DNA of 64,000 nucleotides, taken from Calliopum simillimum (Eukaryota > Arthropoda > Insecta > Diptera > Lauxaniidae). Location of the stretch: contig OX638370.1 in the NCBI GenBank assembly GCA_951812925.1, positions 33,971,948 to 34,035,947 of the forward strand, read 5' to 3'. The translations under genes were made by a program, and so were the position numbers. A model generated the notes under the pieces. It was not told where the DNA came from. It did not search any database and saw only the letters and a program-made list of their open reading frames with translations. Positions 10,678 through 21,192 of this stretch are shown here, one piece after another (position 1 is the stretch's first letter; every line of letters starts with the position of its first letter).

Positions 10678-11175
10678 GTGGTGCACATTGTTTTCGCTCG
10701 ACCTATAGTTTAGGAGATATGGTCCAGTGAAATTGGATTTTTCAATCCAACATATAAAATCCATAATTTTTTTTCTTCTAGTCGGCCTATTTTTTGGTTT
10801 CAAATTATGCACCAAAATTCGAGACCGATTTCACTGTCGTACAAAAAGTTATTCAGGCACAAAGGTCGAGAATATTAGTATCTCGCTAACGCTTATTTCT
10901 ACAAAAAAATGGTGCTCTACAATTTTGTAGCTCAGAAAATTTCATATCAAAAAGTGGTGCAAATTATTTTCGTACGACCTATAATTTAGGAGATATCCTA
11001 TTTTAAGGTATTATCCGCATACAAGTGTACATAGTAATATGAGTGTTGATTTTCAAAATACTATAACTACGCCTACGTCATAGTATCATGGTTGAATTTT
11101 TTTGTGGCTATTTTTGCAGTAGTGGGTACCAACTTTTGTTTTAGTCAAACCGTGAGAGGTGGTGCCTTCGCAAGA

Positions 11176-12220
11176 TATCGATCATAGTTATAGTAATTTC
11201 AAAATTAATTTTCAAAAAACTGATTTTCTCGACTTTTGCACCCGATATCTCAAAAAGGCACCACCTCTCACGGTTTGACTGAAACAAAAGTCAGTACCCG
11301 CTATTGGAAGAATACCCACAAAAAAATGCAGCCATGATACCATGACGTAGGCACGGTTATAGTAATTTCAAAATCAATTTTCAAAAAGCTGATTTTCTCG
11401 ACTTTTGCACCCGATATCTCAGGAACGCACCACCTCTCACGGTTTGTCTGAAACAAAAGTCAGTACCCACTATTGGAAGAATACCCACAAAAAAATACAG
11501 CCATAATACCAAAACGTATGCATAGTTACAGTAATTTCAAAATCAATTTTAAAAAAACTGATTTTCTCGACTTTTGCACCCGATATCTCAAGAAGGCACC
11601 ACCTCTCACGGTTTGACTGAAACAAAAGTCAGTACCCGCTATTGGAAGAACACCCACAAAAAAATGCAGCCATGATACCATGACGTAGGAATGGTTATAG
11701 CAATTTCAAAATCAATTTTCAAAAAACTGATTTTCTCGACTTTTGCACCCGATATCTAAGGAAGGCACTACCTCTCACGGTTTGACTGAAATAAAAGTCA
11801 GTACCCACTAGTGGAAGAATACCCACAAAAAAATACAGCCATGATACCAAAACGTAGGCATAGTTAGAGTAATTTCGAAATCAATTTTCAAAAAACTGAT
11901 TTTCTCGACTTTTGTACCCGATATCTCACGAAGGCACCACCTCTCACAGTTTGACTGAAACAAAGGTCAGTACGCACTATTGGAAAAATGCCCACAAAAA
12001 AATGCAGCCATGATACCATGACATAGGCATAGTAACAGTGATTTCAAAATCAACTTTCAAAATCAACTTTCAAAAAACTGATTTTCTCTACCTTTTGCAC
12101 CCGATATTTCGCGAAGGCACCACCTCTCACGATTTAACTAAAACAAAAGTTAGAATTCCTTATTAGAAGAATGCCCACAAAAAAATTCAGCCAAGATTCT
12201 ATGACGTAGGCGTAGTTATA
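11176..12220. repeat. 169-bp tandem array in the palindrome loop
   Basis: The landmark CGGTTTGACT (or one-base variants) falls at 11271, 11440, 11609, 11778, 11947 and 12130. That is four intervals of exactly 169 bp and one of 183 bp, where a short CAAAATCAACTTT duplication is inserted. Each unit carries ACTGATTTTCTCGACTTTTG, CCCGATATCTCA and AAGTCAGTACCC. An additional unit stands in reverse orientation at 11093-11175, forming the arm. Confidence 0.9.
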
Positions 12221-12489
12221 GTATTTTGAAAATCAACACTCATATAACTTTGTACACTTGTATGCGGAAAATACCTTAAAATAGGATATCTCCTAAACTG
12301 TGGGTCGTACGAAAATAATCTGCACCACTTTTTGATATGAAATTTTCTGAGCTACAAAATTGTAGAGCACCATTTTTTTGTAGAAATAAGCGTTAGCGAG
12401 ATATTAATTTTCTCGACCTTTGTGCCTGAATAACTTTTTGTACGACAGTGAAATCGGTCTCGAACTTTGGTGCATAATTTGAAACTAAA

Positions 12490-13251
12490 CTAGTAAGGGT
12501 GTAAAATTTGGCCTGGCCAAACATTTAATACCCTACACTGCAGTATTTTTAAAATTTTGCTCATATGGGAGGTGCTACGCTCTCTTGTCCGAGTTCACCC
12601 AGTTTTTGTCCAGAGTTTGGATTTATAGTTATTAGTGTCTGAGTGAAAAACGTTTTCAGTATAGCGTTTTGAAGCTTTTGCTTATATAGGGAGTGCCACG
12701 CCCTATAGTCCGAGTTCGTCTAGTTTTAGCTTAAAGCGTGCATTTATAGTTTTTAGTATTTGAGTAAAGTTTGGTTGGACTATCTCAAAAAACTCTTTCA
12801 CTATAGCATTTTGAAACTTTTGCTTATATGGGAGGTGCCACGCCCCCTTGTCAGATTTTACCCAATTTTTGTTGAGAGCTTTCATTTATGATCCTTAGTA
12901 TCTGAGTCGAATTTGGTTTGAATATCTCAAAAAATGCTTTCAGTATAGCGTTTTGAAGCTTTTGCTTATATGGGAGGTGCCACGCTCTTTTTTCCGAGTT
13001 CGCTCAGTTTTTCCTCAGAGCTTGCGCTTACAGTTTCTAGTATCTATGTGTATTTTGGTTGCATTGTCGTGAAAAATACTCCTAAAATTGCATTTTGAAT
13101 ATATTTTTTGTATGGGCAGTAGGCGTGTCCGTTAACCGATTTTGCTCATTTTCAATCCCCCGAGCTATCTTTGATGACGGAGGCAGGGTACCAAATTTCA
13201 TTGAATTATCTTGCTTAGTTTTCCCAAAAAGTGTATTTCCACACACATCAC

Positions 13252-13287
<36 letters not shown>

Positions 13288-13424
13288 ACAGACGGACATG
13301 GCTATATCAACTCAGGAGGTGACGCTGATCAAGAACATATATACTTTTCTATACCTGCCACGCCTCCTTCTCTGCGTTACAAACGGAAGGACAAAGTGAA
13401 TATACCCTGGGTGTAGGGTATAAA
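12490..13424 (-). mobile_element. DINE-1-like element, full length
   Basis: On the minus strand it begins TTTATACCCTACACCCAGGG, passes the ATATATGTTCTTGATCAGCG and GATATAGCCATGTCCGTCTG core, a CTGG tandem tract and four GGCACCTCCCATATAAGCAA-type units. It ends with the self-complementary TTTGGCCAGGCCAAA followed by about a dozen bases and CTAG. A hairpin shortly before a terminal CTAG is the Helitron/Helentron 3' design. The exact insertion point is shown by the uninterrupted opposite arm of the palindrome near 10789-10795. Non-autonomous, no protein. Confidence 0.8.
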
Positions 13425-13551
13425 AATAAGCCGACTAGAGGAAAAAAAATTATGAATTTTATATGTTGGGTTGGAAAGTTCAATTTCACTGGACCATATC
13501 TCCTAAACTATAGGTCGTGCGAAAACAATTTGCACCACTCTAACGGAAGTA

Positions 13552-14096
13552 GAGTAGAACGGGGCAATGTCGTGCAGGGGGTAATGTCGTGCACTGGCTG
13601 TTTTCGCCCAAAGAATTGAATGATTTACCAACTGTTCGTAAGGTACGAACCTGCTGACCTACTGAGCTTATGCATATAATACTAGCAATTTTCACCAGTG
13701 TGTCTCTACAGAGTTACCTTTTTTCAAAAAGCACGCTTTCGGGACGATAAAAGTGTTTTTTCATCGGGTCAGAAAAATAATTTTCCTTGCGGGAAAATAT
13801 ACCAGGTAAGTGCTTTCTGAAACGAAATATCCTGCCAAAGAAAAGAAGTATTTGGTTTTCGAAAAAAATTTTGGGCTTCACCGAGTTATCGAAGTTGACC
13901 TTTAAAACGACCATTGGGGTAATATCGTGCACATTCACTTACACAAACACAATTTCTCGCTACACAAATGTTGTTACACATGGATGTAACCAACGAAATT
14001 ATCTTTCGATCGGATGCTTACTCGTCTCATTCGCTTGAGAGGTACGGCTTTACAAGCATGTCAAAGTTGAGTGCACGACATTGCCCCGTTCTACTC
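13552..14096. mobile_element. TA-flanked element with TAATGTCGTGC subterminal repeats (type B)
   Basis: The ends GAGTAGAACGGGGCAATGTC and its reverse complement lie inside TA at 13550-13551 and 14097-14098. The symmetry actually extends three bases further out (AAG/CTT), so the exact boundary is uncertain. Subterminal repeats: GGGGCAATGTCGTGCA, GGGGTAATGTCGTGCAC on the left, GGGGTAATATCGTGCAC in the middle and GTGCACGACATTGCCCC on the right. No transposase. Confidence 0.7.
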
Positions 14097-14387
14097 TACT
14101 TATATACATATAGACTGATTAAATTTCAACTCATACGGTGAGTGTGCACTTAGGTTTGAGTATCAACTTCAAACTAGCAAAATATTTTTCTACAATCAAA
14201 ATAAGGAAACACTTATTTTTTTGGACCAAAATTGGGGATTTTATGGCGTTATGTAAGAATTTGACTGAAAATTTAATTTTGAAAAAATCATGAAGTGCAA
14301 TCGGTTTGTTCAACCGTATTTCTTTAGTTATCAACTGTTTTACATGAATCAAAGTTAATTTGATGCTCCATAAAATTCTTTTACGTA

Positions 14388-15222
14388 GGGGAACTGATGC
14401 TATTGTGGTATAGTTTCTCAATGTGGTATGGTCGCAAACGAACGTCACTGCTTTTATCTTGTCAGAAAACATGAAAAACCACGGATGTGTTGCTGTCATG
14501 GACCAAACAAAATTTTTCTGATGTCAGTTGAACAAAACGTAAATTACGTGTGGTCGATGTATTTTTGGTCATTTTTTGCAAAAAAATTTTGTAACGAAAA
14601 AGTTGCTTTTTGGTGAAGTTCAATTTATATTCAATTAAAGTAAGTGAAAAATATTGCAAAGTAAGCGTTTAACTATCAAAATTCACAAAGTTTGCAATTT
14701 AATTTTTACAATTTTGTAATTTCTAAAAATTGGCCAGTGTGGTATAGTCGGGCTTCGCTAATGTGGTATATGAACATTTCTTGATATTCTTTACATTATT
14801 TGATGGCTGTTAATTTTTTAATAAGAACTATGAGTTTGAGAACCAATGTAAATGTTATTATGAACTTATTTGATGCCTTTTAAACTTTATATGTATTTGG
14901 TTGTATGGTTAAGTATACCACATTACCCTACTTATATGTACCACATTACCTGCCCACTTTACAAGTACTGATCAGTATATATACCACATTGCGCCACCAT
15001 ATATACCACATTACCTGCCAACTTTTTGAAAACAGCATTTTTGACTTTTTTCAGATTTTACTCAATAACTTTTTTTAATGAAATTGCACACATTTTATTG
15101 AAATACATTCTGTAGCCAATACTTCAATGATCAGCATAACAAAATTTGGCTGAAATTGATCCAACGGTTCTCTTTCAAATATTACCTAAACATTAGCTAT
15201 ACCACAATAGCATCAGTTCCCC
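14388..15222. mobile_element. TA-flanked element with TGTGGTATA subterminal repeats (type A)
   Basis: The ends GGGGAACTGATGCTATTGTG and CACAATAGCATCAGTTCCCC are perfect inverted repeats bounded by TA (14386-14387, 15223-15224). TGTGGTATA, TAATGTGGTATA and the complementary TACCACATTACC repeat many times inside, towards both ends. A second copy in opposite orientation is at 59558-61618. No protein; it looks like a non-autonomous derivative. Open frames on either strand are not conserved in the second copy. Confidence 0.85.
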
Positions 15223-15798
15223 TAATATGGAAAAAAAATTTCTTTTACCCTTACTTTCCTTAAAATGGACTTTTATATTTCGAGAATCTCTTTTTCCTCG
15301 AAAATTTGCACAGTGATAATAAGGCCTGTACTCTTTATTCCAGTTATGACGGCTTTCTTGCTTTTTTGTTGCAAGTGTAAAATTTGCAATTTTTAATGTT
15401 GCATTTGCGTTCTTGTCTACCAAATGAAAAGAAAAATTACACAGTTCTGTTTTCACTTTCCTAGATGGTTCTGGATGGATACTGATTCCGAAAATGGCAC
15501 TTACATTCTTCTACCATTTTTGGTTTTCAAGATATCTTGAATAACTTGAATAAAACCTATAAATTTAAAAAACCGAATTCTTTATTTTCGAGACACGAAA
15601 TTCATTCATAATAAGTTAGATGGAAACTAAATATACTCAAGGTCTAGAGAACCAAGCATTGTTTGTGTTTTTTGCGATTTGACCGTACCTTGGCTTTTGT
15701 TTTTTCTTCCATGTTCTCGGGATTTTTATTAGTTTTTTTTTTTTCGATTACTTTCATGTAATTGTGTTCTGACTATGTAACAAAAAATTAGGTGCATA

Positions 15799-17031
15799 AA
15801 GTGAGCTATGCAGGTGTGACGAATTTCGATGTTTTTTGGTTGGGAATTTCGAGCTATTTTCGAGCTTTTCAACAGTAATTTCGAGCTGTCTGGGAAATTA
15901 TCCATTTTCCGGAAAAGCGGAAAAATTGTTCTGCATAGCTTAGTTTATTTTTTCAGCCAGACGAATCTGCGGGAATAGTAAGCGATAAAATCTTTTAACA
16001 CAGGAATTTTGAGCTAATTTCGAGCTGACCTTGAATGAAACGTTTTCCTTAAATTTCCCCGGAAAATCCCAAAAATTTAAAAAAAAATTTTTTTTCCCCT
16101 ATGTTATGTCCGCAAATTATTCGGACTTAATCCCCATTTCGTAAATGGGGATTATGACTGAAAGTTTTTTGCGGATCAGCCTATAATATATCCAACACCT
16201 AGTTTGCTAGCCACAGGAATTTTACATAAGAGTAGGGGTAAGTGGGCGGCCTGCGGCCGCAGCTCAGGATTTAAAACTCCCAAAAATTCAACACTGGCTT
16301 CGCGGCGGCCTTCGGCCGCGGATCAGTCGGTAATATATCCAATAATTTACGGACATAACACCCATTTACGAAATGTGGATTATGTCCGTGGGGATTATTT
16401 CATGGCACCGCCATAAAAAAAGGTTTTTTGGGATTTTCCGGGAAAGTTTGGGGTTTTTCGGAAAACACTTTTCGTTTTTAATGAGCTCGAAAATAGCTCC
16501 AAATACGTGTGTCAAATGATATGACCGCCAAATATTCTCATGGGTTCGTCTGGTTGACAAAATAAAGAAGGCTCTTAAAAATTTGTTTGGGATTTTCCGG
16601 GGAAATTTAAGAAAACATTTCATTCAAGGTCAGCTCGAAAGTAGCTCGAAAGTAGCTCGAAATTCCTGTGTTATATGATTTCATCGCATACTATTCCCGC
16701 GGATTCGTCTGGCTGGAAAAAATAGAGTTAGCCATAAAAAATGATTTTGTGGGATTTTACGGGAAAATTGGGAGTTTTCCGGAAAATGCTTTTAGCTCAA
16801 AATTAGCTCGAAAGTAGCTCGAAATTCCTGCGTTAAAAGATTTTATCGCTTACTCTTCCCGCGGATTCGACTGGCTGAAAAAATAAACTAAGCTATGCAG
16901 AACAATTTTCCGGTTTTCCGGAAAATGGAAAATTTCACAGACAGCTCGAAATTACTGTTGAAAAGCTCGAAAATAACTCGAAATTCCCAACCAAAAAATA
17001 TGGAAATTCGTCACACCTGCATAGCTCACTT
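15799..17031. mobile_element. Palindromic TA-flanked element with AGCTCGAAAT repeats
   Basis: AAGTGAGCTATGCAGGTGTG at 15799 is mirrored at 17031; TA lies outside both ends. Long arms continue with CAGCCAGACGAATCTGCGGG. The motif AGCTCGAAATT or its complement AATTTCGAGCT recurs about a dozen times. The centre (16100-16400) holds GC-rich palindromes (GCGGCCTGCGGCCGCAGC; GCGGCGGCCTTCGGCCGCGG) and ATGGGGATTATG repeats, possibly a further insertion. No gene. Confidence 0.75.
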
Positions 17032-17297
17032 TATCGACCTCAAAAAATTATCCCTCTGGTTCCCTCACTCTTCCAAACATGACACTTTTTAATACTTTTG
17101 CATTTCTTTGCATTATTATTTTTTCCATATTACGTAAACGAATTTGATTATTTTGATTTTAGAAAAATATTTTGCTAGTTTGAAGTTGATACTCAAACTT
17201 AAGTGCACACTCACCGTATGAATTGAAATGGAATCAGTCTATAATAAAATTTAAAAAACATCAAAAAAGAACAAACAAATATTGATACCAAAAATCA

Positions 17298-17336
17298 TAT
17301 AAATACAATAACTTCACTTCATTATCGAACAGTTTA
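17298..17336 (+). promoter_or_regulatory. Core promoter of second secreted-protein gene
   Basis: TATAAATA at 17298-17305 and ACAGTT (A at 17331) repeat the arrangement in front of the first gene with the same 33-base spacing. Homology with the first copy begins right after the TA that bounds the upstream transposon (17242-17243). Any regulatory DNA further upstream is therefore separated from this promoter by at least 3.1 kb of inserted DNA. Confidence 0.6.
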
Positions 17337-17345
17337 AAACAAAAT

Positions 17346-18557
17346 ATGGAAAAATTGGCTCTTACACTCTGCCTTCTGCTGGCAGTAACAAATATACAAA
17401 TATCTGTGGGGGATACGATTATTAAAACAACCGATTTCTATGACTATATCGATGTAGTTAAGGAATTACCAACAGTAGCAGCTAAATTGCGAGTTTTAAA
17501 CGTAGTCTGGGCTGAGATACGTTGCGATCATCAAAGTGAATTAAAAACGGTGGAGAGTCTACACAAAACCATTTACGAAATTGGGCAACAGAACGCATCA
17601 GCGTTCGGTGACGCAGCACAGCAACAAGAAATCGATGAGCTTTATCAGGAAGTGAGACAAGTGATTATAACGCGAAATGGGCAATATCTAGCGCAAATCA
17701 TAAATATCAAGACGAAACCATTAGATTATGAAGCTGATCAGTTTGTTATAAAAATCGTGGAAAGTTTTGATTATGATCCCCAAGTGCCAAATAAGATATT
17801 TGAAAATGCACTTGATTTGATGTACGGACTGAAGAGTACATTGGAGTTGTCGGAATTTTTACGTTCATATGAAATTGTGGGCAACAAACGACAAAATGAA
17901 ATTCTATATCAAGCACAGTTATATTTATATTGGAAATTTATTGCATTCAATGACATTGACGATGCATATTTACTATATATAGGATACTATTTCTTTGAAG
18001 CGAAAACTAAGGGGCTTGTGCAATTGTCGAACAACGAAAAACGTCGTCTAAATGTTGCCATTAAAGCATTGCCATCTACGGTACAAAATTTGTATTTCAC
18101 AAAAAATATTTGTTTACTTAATGCAGGAAATAGTGAATATCTCTATGAGTTTAGTGGAGCTCCATTTGATGAAAAACGAAGAGATATTTTTACATGGGTA
18201 ACAAAAAATAGCGTCGCAGACAACGGTCCTTACAATGTTGAATTGTCAGCATGGAATACAACTATAAGGGCAAATTTACGAAATGTTTTGTACAAACACG
18301 AACTGTGCCGCGATGATTCTCATAATCAGATATTTGCTTGGATGCTAACTGGTACTCAAGAAGGACCAAATAGTCGGTGGTCTTTGGCCCTAAACGATAA
18401 CAAGTTGAGTTTATACCAAAGTGGTTCCTTGTATATTTGTTCTGCTGGACTGCATGATGCAAGTCGACGCTATGTTATGGCCCTACATCAGATGGCGTCA
18501 AATCTTTCAAGCGTATGTGAATGGTATATTGATAACTGTCCAACGGTTTATGGGTGA
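17346..18557 (+). CDS. Secreted protein of unknown function, paralogue 2 (403 aa)
   Basis: Intact intronless frame, closely related to 882-2087. Signal peptide about 1-22 (MEKLALTLC start, two residues shorter than copy 1). The middle (about residues 95-265) is almost identical to copy 1. The C-terminal part alternates identical blocks (FTWVTKNSV, SRWSLALNDNKLSLYQSG, NCPTVYG) with strongly altered ones, for example ELCRDDSHNQIF against ELFRYSDFRIF, and AGLHDASRRYVMALHQMASN against SNKRDEERHYVDLYRSN, including in-frame length changes. Cysteines after the signal: C60, C256, C321, C365, C391, C398; C321 has no partner in copy 1. Possible N-glycosylation at N83, N304 and N386. Function not recognised. 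Confidence 0.85.
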   Translation: MEKLALTLCLLLAVTNIQISVGDTIIKTTDFYDYIDVVKELPTVAAKLRVLNVVWAEIRCDHQSELKTVESLHKTIYEIGQQNASAFGDAAQQQEIDELYQEVRQVIITRNGQYLAQIINIKTKPLDYEADQFVIKIVESFDYDPQVPNKIFENALDLMYGLKSTLELSEFLRSYEIVGNKRQNEILYQAQLYLYWKFIAFNDIDDAYLLYIGYYFFEAKTKGLVQLSNNEKRRLNVAIKALPSTVQNLYFTKNICLLNAGNSEYLYEFSGAPFDEKRRDIFTWVTKNSVADNGPYNVELSAWNTTIRANLRNVLYKHELCRDDSHNQIFAWMLTGTQEGPNSRWSLALNDNKLSLYQSGSLYICSAGLHDASRRYVMALHQMASNLSSVCEWYIDNCPTVYG

Positions 18558-18619
18558 AAGAATCAAATATAATTATATTTGAAACATAAATTTTATAAAT
18601 ACAAATATATTATATAATA

Positions 18620-18793
18620 CTAGCTGTTTTACCCGGTGTTGCACGGGTTTTAATAAAAAGCCAGATTGCACAAAATAGCTAATAACGAAATCCTTTTTAT
18701 TTTTTAAAACAATGTACCACAAACAGATGCTCCAATATATTTATTTTATCGGTAAAATTCCAAAAGTATCGAAAAAATATTAAAATATACAAA
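18620..18793 (-). mobile_element. Helitron 3' end fragment
   Basis: On the minus strand the fragment ends CCCGTGCAACACCGGG-TAAAACAG-CTAG with T as the next base. The short GC stem (CCCG/CGGG) ahead of CTAG and the following host T are Helitron hallmarks. The text inward (CAGATGCTCCAATATATTTA, CGGTAAAATTCCAAAAGTAT) matches the end of the Helitron at 29935-32110. The 5' end is missing. It interrupts the 3' UTR of paralogue 2 and brings AATAAA (18652-18657) close behind the stop codon. Confidence 0.8.
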
Positions 18794-18795
18794 AT

Positions 18796-18858
18796 GTTCC
18801 TGCCAATTGTGAATGGCGCATTGATGATTGTCCTGCTGAGGCATGGTCGGCAAAATGA
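18796..18858 (+). pseudogene. Third paralogue, last 21 codons only
   Basis: GTT at 18796 to TGA at 18858 translates as VPANCEWRIDDCPAEAWSAK. This aligns with the tails NLSGECEWYVDNCPTVYG and NLSSVCEWYIDNCPTVYG of the two intact genes: CEW-x-(I/V)-D-(N/D)-C-P is shared and both cysteines are kept. The tail is on the same strand and directly downstream of the second gene, so it is best read as what remains of a third tandem member. A last exon of an otherwise distant gene cannot be excluded. An AATAAA at about 20189-20194, after the foldback, may be its old polyadenylation signal. Confidence 0.7.
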
Positions 18859-18897
18859 GTATAAAAATCATATATCTGCACACATACATATACATTA

Positions 18898-20175
18898 GGG
18901 CTGTTCAAAAAAAAAAAATTTTTTCGAATTTCCAAGATATACTTTGGCATCACGATCTACATCATGACAGAATATCCCAAAAAATTTTTCAGATTTTTAA
19001 ATTCATATTTAAAGGTGGCTCAAAGCAGAAATATATTTTTATTATTTTTGTTTTAGCATTAATTATAAAATGTTGTCAAACCATTTGAAAAATTTGTTTT
19101 AGAGTAACTTAAAAACATTCATTTTGTTTGTTTTTTAATGAACTTTAAAACCTACGTTGTAATTTTGACAAAAAAAATTTTACACTTCTTAAAAAACGAA
19201 AAACTGCCCTAAAAAGGCGAAATTTTACAGTTTTTCAAAGAAAAAAGTCATCGTGTTTTAAACGAATTGAACATTTTTTAATTTACAAGATCTCATTCAA
19301 AAGAGCTCTTAAAAACCTTCAAGACAAGACATGTTAAGACTTTTTTGGGCCAGCAGGCTCGATGACATAACGTTTGAAACATAGTAATGCAGCCCTGTGA
19401 AGGGCAAAACGCTTTTTACTCAAGAGGGTGGCATCTTAAAAAAAAGTGCCCATGGCATAAAATGCTTAGAATCATCCAAGGGACAAGTGTAAATTGTTTT
19501 TTTTTTTTTTACTTAATTTTAGAAAAAAAATTTTTTTTAACGTCATTTTTAATAAACTTTTCAAAAAAAAAAAAAACAATTCACACTTGTTCCCTGGATG
19601 ATTCTAAGCATTTTATGCCATGGGCACTTTTTTGTAAGATGCCTCCCTCTTGAGTAAAAAGCGTTTTGCCCTTCACAGGGCTGCATTACTATGTTTCAAA
19701 CGTTATGTCATCGAGCCTGCTGGCCCAAAAAAGTCTTAATATGTCTTGTCTTGAAGGTTTTTAAGAGCTCTTTTGAATGAGATCTTGTAAATTAAAAAAT
19801 GTTCAATTCGTTTAAAGCACGATGACTTTTTTCTTTGAAAAACCGTAAAATTTCGCCTTCTTAGGGCAGTTTTTCGTTTTTTAAGAAGTGTAAAATTTCT
19901 TTTGTCAAAATTACAACGTAGGTTTTAAAGTTCATTAAAAAACAAACAAAATGAATGTTTTTAAGTTACTCTAAAACAAATTTTTCAAATTGTTTGACAA
20001 CATTTTATAATTAATGCTAAAAAAAAAATAATAAAAATATATTTCTGCTTTCAGCCACCTTTAAATATGAATTTAAAAATCTGAAAAATTTTTTGGGATA
20101 TTCTGTCATGATGTAGATCGTGATGCCAAAGTATATCTTGGAAATTCGAAAAATTTTTTTTTTTTTGAACAGCCC
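18898..20175. mobile_element. Foldback element, near-perfect 1.28-kb palindrome
   Basis: GGGCTGTTCAAAAAAAA at 18898 is mirrored by GAACAGCCC ending at 20175; TA is outside both (18896-18897 and 20176-20177). Arms of about 620 bp match nearly throughout and meet near 19535 in a T-rich/A-rich centre. Both arms contain GATTCTAAGCATTTTATGCC and CTCTTGAGTAAAAAGCG, text also found in the hairpin elements at 24245 and 34298 and near 35600. Non-coding; open frames appear twice because of the symmetry. Confidence 0.9.
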
Positions 20176-20194
20176 TAATATACATATTGAATAA

Positions 20195-21192
20195 ACGAAG
20201 CATGCAAAACTAAATTTCAAGGCATTTTGTTAGCATTAAATTTTTTAATTTTTTCAATAGATTAATGTTTGTAAGTTTTTTCTTTGTGAAAAAATAATTT
20301 TAAATTAGTAACTGTCGTAAATTTTTTCTCAACAAATTTCATTCCCCTCCTTTGCACCTTTACATTCGCATATCATCGTCTCCACCTATTTTAATGTGCG
20401 TGTTGTCGCATAATTTCGATTTATAACTTAGCGCTATCACAATACCCCCCATACTCAGACCCACAAAAAATAAAACGGAAATTGGCAGCCATGTTTATAT
20501 CTTTATGAGTTTTCATTGGAATATAAATCTTGAAATTGAGTGAATTTGGTTGTTGAGCACGTAATTAAGGAAAACACAATTTTTTTTATTTTTATTTATT
20601 TGTGAAAGCGAGCGAAACACTTAAAGATAATTTTTATGGTGCAACATAAATTTGAGATTTTTATTTTTATTTTCGTTTCTTTTTTATTGTTAAGTAAAAT
20701 ACATTATTTTGGTTAATTAACTGCTTGAACGAGGTTGTATCTACTTGTGTTAGTGAATATTCAACTTCTGTCTCTTTGAACAGAATTCAACAAGAAGATG
20801 ATTCTTGCCACCGACCGGTCGCGACCCGTAGAATAGTCATATATAAGCAGAACCCTAAAAGTGGTTTTAAAGTGAAATTTTTCTTTGGCCGCCCTAGAGG
20901 GAAAATATCATGGTCGCGTTGCATTTTCCGATACCTTTCGTTGCATGTCGTTTTATCGCGCAAACTATGGTCGCTCTTTTGATGAAATTTGGTAGAAAGA
21001 TGCCGATGCTAAGTACTATACATGAGTCAAAAAGGTGATTTCATCAGTTAAGTGTCACGCCCACTTTTTACGATTGGATATTTTAGGACGCTGTACCTCG
21101 AAAGCAGCATTATTTAAAGCTTTTTGTTAAGTACCCAAAGCTGTTAATTTACCCTCTCCACCCTTAAAAAAAAAAACATGCAAATTAGCTAA
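20195..21192. other. Gene-free stretch
   Basis: AT-rich, with an open frame of 85 codons (20725-20982) that shows no domain and no promoter context. Around 21045-21090 the text AAGTGTCACGCCCACTTTTT occurs, which recurs at 42550-42640 and, degraded, near 26085; it is an old dispersed repeat. Nothing else is supported. Confidence 0.35.

Larger units (their letters stand above)
10678..13538. repeat. Large palindrome with tandem-array loop
   Basis: AGTGGTGCA at 10678 is mirrored by TGCACCACT ending at 13538. The arms match through the CTATAGTTTAGGAGATATGG, GACCGATTTCACTGTCGTAC and CTACGCCTACGTCATAG segments. The right arm is interrupted by a DINE-1-like insertion (12490-13424) that the left arm lacks. 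Non-coding. Confidence 0.8.
14111..17241. mobile_element. TIR element (about 100-bp ends) with two nested elements
   Basis: The left end TAGACTGATTAAATTTCAAC, continuing CATACGGTGAGTGTGCACTT and TTTGAGTATCAACTTCAAAC, is mirrored at the right end over roughly 95 bp with a handful of mismatches. TA flanks both sides (14109-14110 and 17242-17243). Its own DNA is 14111-14387, 15223-15798 and 17032-17241; no transposase is recognisable. The right end lies 56 bp before the TATA box of the second gene. Confidence 0.8.

Noticed and set aside
11176..12220. Regular 169-bp direct repeats as a CRISPR-like array
   Set aside because: No short repeat with unique spacers: the whole unit is repeated, and the context is a eukaryotic transposon palindrome.
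18843..20220. Open frames of 67-88 codons in the foldback
   Set aside because: They occur in both arms as complements and are broken by poly-T/poly-A runs.
20725..20982. 85-codon frame as a gene
   Set aside because: No domain, no start context or promoter, surrounded by decayed repeat.
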